Assembly: GCA_937958375.1 (NCBI GenBank)
Contig: CALGNY010000191.1
Span: 1 to 5,065 of the forward strand
Reading direction: 5' to 3'
DNA length: 5,065 nucleotides
Source of the DNA: an uncultured Bacillaceae bacterium
GTDB taxonomy: Bacteria; Bacillota; Bacilli; Bacillales; Alkalibacillaceae
In this document: positions 5,011 to 5,065 of the stretch, piece by piece
How positions within the stretch are numbered: the first letter of the stretch is position 1
Layout of the letters: each line of letters begins with the position of its first letter
The notes under the pieces: model-generated
What the model was told of the DNA's origin: nothing
The model's database searches: none
The model's input: the letters and a program-made list of their open reading frames with translations, nothing else
Translations under genes and position numbers: made by a program

Positions 5011-5065
5011 ATTATAGGGTCCTGTCCCGACGATTTATGAGCCTGTCGGTGGGATATATGTTCCC
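5011..5065. repeat. Possible short intergenic repeat with CCTGTC units
   Basis: CCTGTC occurs at 5021-5026 and 5042-5047, exactly 21 bases apart, each preceded by a TTAT sequence. GATTTAT at 4999-5005 and 5032-5038 recurs near them. The arms TCCCGAC (5024-5030) and GTCGG-tg-GGA (5045-5054) could pair with a small bulge, and GGGA-TCCC (5051-5065) could form a 4-bp hairpin. It resembles the CCTGTCCC-type intergenic repeats known from some Bacillaceae, but it is cut by the window edge. Confidence 0.3.

Noticed and set aside
1..5065. CRISPR array, tRNA, rRNA or insertion sequence
   Set aside because: No regularly spaced long repeats, cloverleaf-like sequence, rRNA signature, transposase or terminal inverted repeats were seen.

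Overview
The window reads as chromosomal DNA from a low-to-moderate GC Firmicute of the Bacillaceae type. The signs are very AT-rich intergenic DNA, strong GGAGG-like ribosome binding sites, frequent GTG starts, sigma-A-like promoters and a near-consensus CodY box. The genus cannot be set from the sequence alone.

Layout: all six supported genes lie on the + strand. Positions 1-288 are an AT-rich control region with two good sigma-A promoter candidates (150-177 and 211-239), a dyad next to the first one (122-146) and a 14/15 match to the CodY box (193-207) between them. A GntR/HutC-type (UTRA) regulator follows at 289-1008. A 92-nt gap then leads into a tight five-gene operon at 1101-4876: a small [2Fe-2S] protein, a compact FAD/NAD-type oxidoreductase, a BFD-like [2Fe-2S] protein, a DAO-family flavoprotein and an M20 metallopeptidase. 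Every junction inside the operon is an overlap or a 1-nt gap. A G-rich non-coding tail with small repeats ends the window (4877-5065).

How the genes fit together: the four redox genes match the HcnABC / octopine-nopaline oxidase (Oox) / D-hydroxyproline dehydrogenase (LhpBEF) type of membrane-linked amino- or imino-acid dehydrogenase. Here the HcnB/OoxA-like subunit is split into two genes. The DAO-type subunit would oxidise the substrate, and electrons would pass through the other flavin and the Fe-S centres to an acceptor. The co-translated M20 hydrolase suggests that a dipeptide or N-acyl amino acid is cleaved first and one product is then oxidised. The substrate is not known.

The regulator probably controls itself and the operon: a 21-nt element containing TATAAyATTATA occurs just before gntR (251-271) and again just before the operon (1047-1067), matching at 20 of 21 positions. 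With the CodY box, this suggests substrate-specific induction layered on general amino-acid control.
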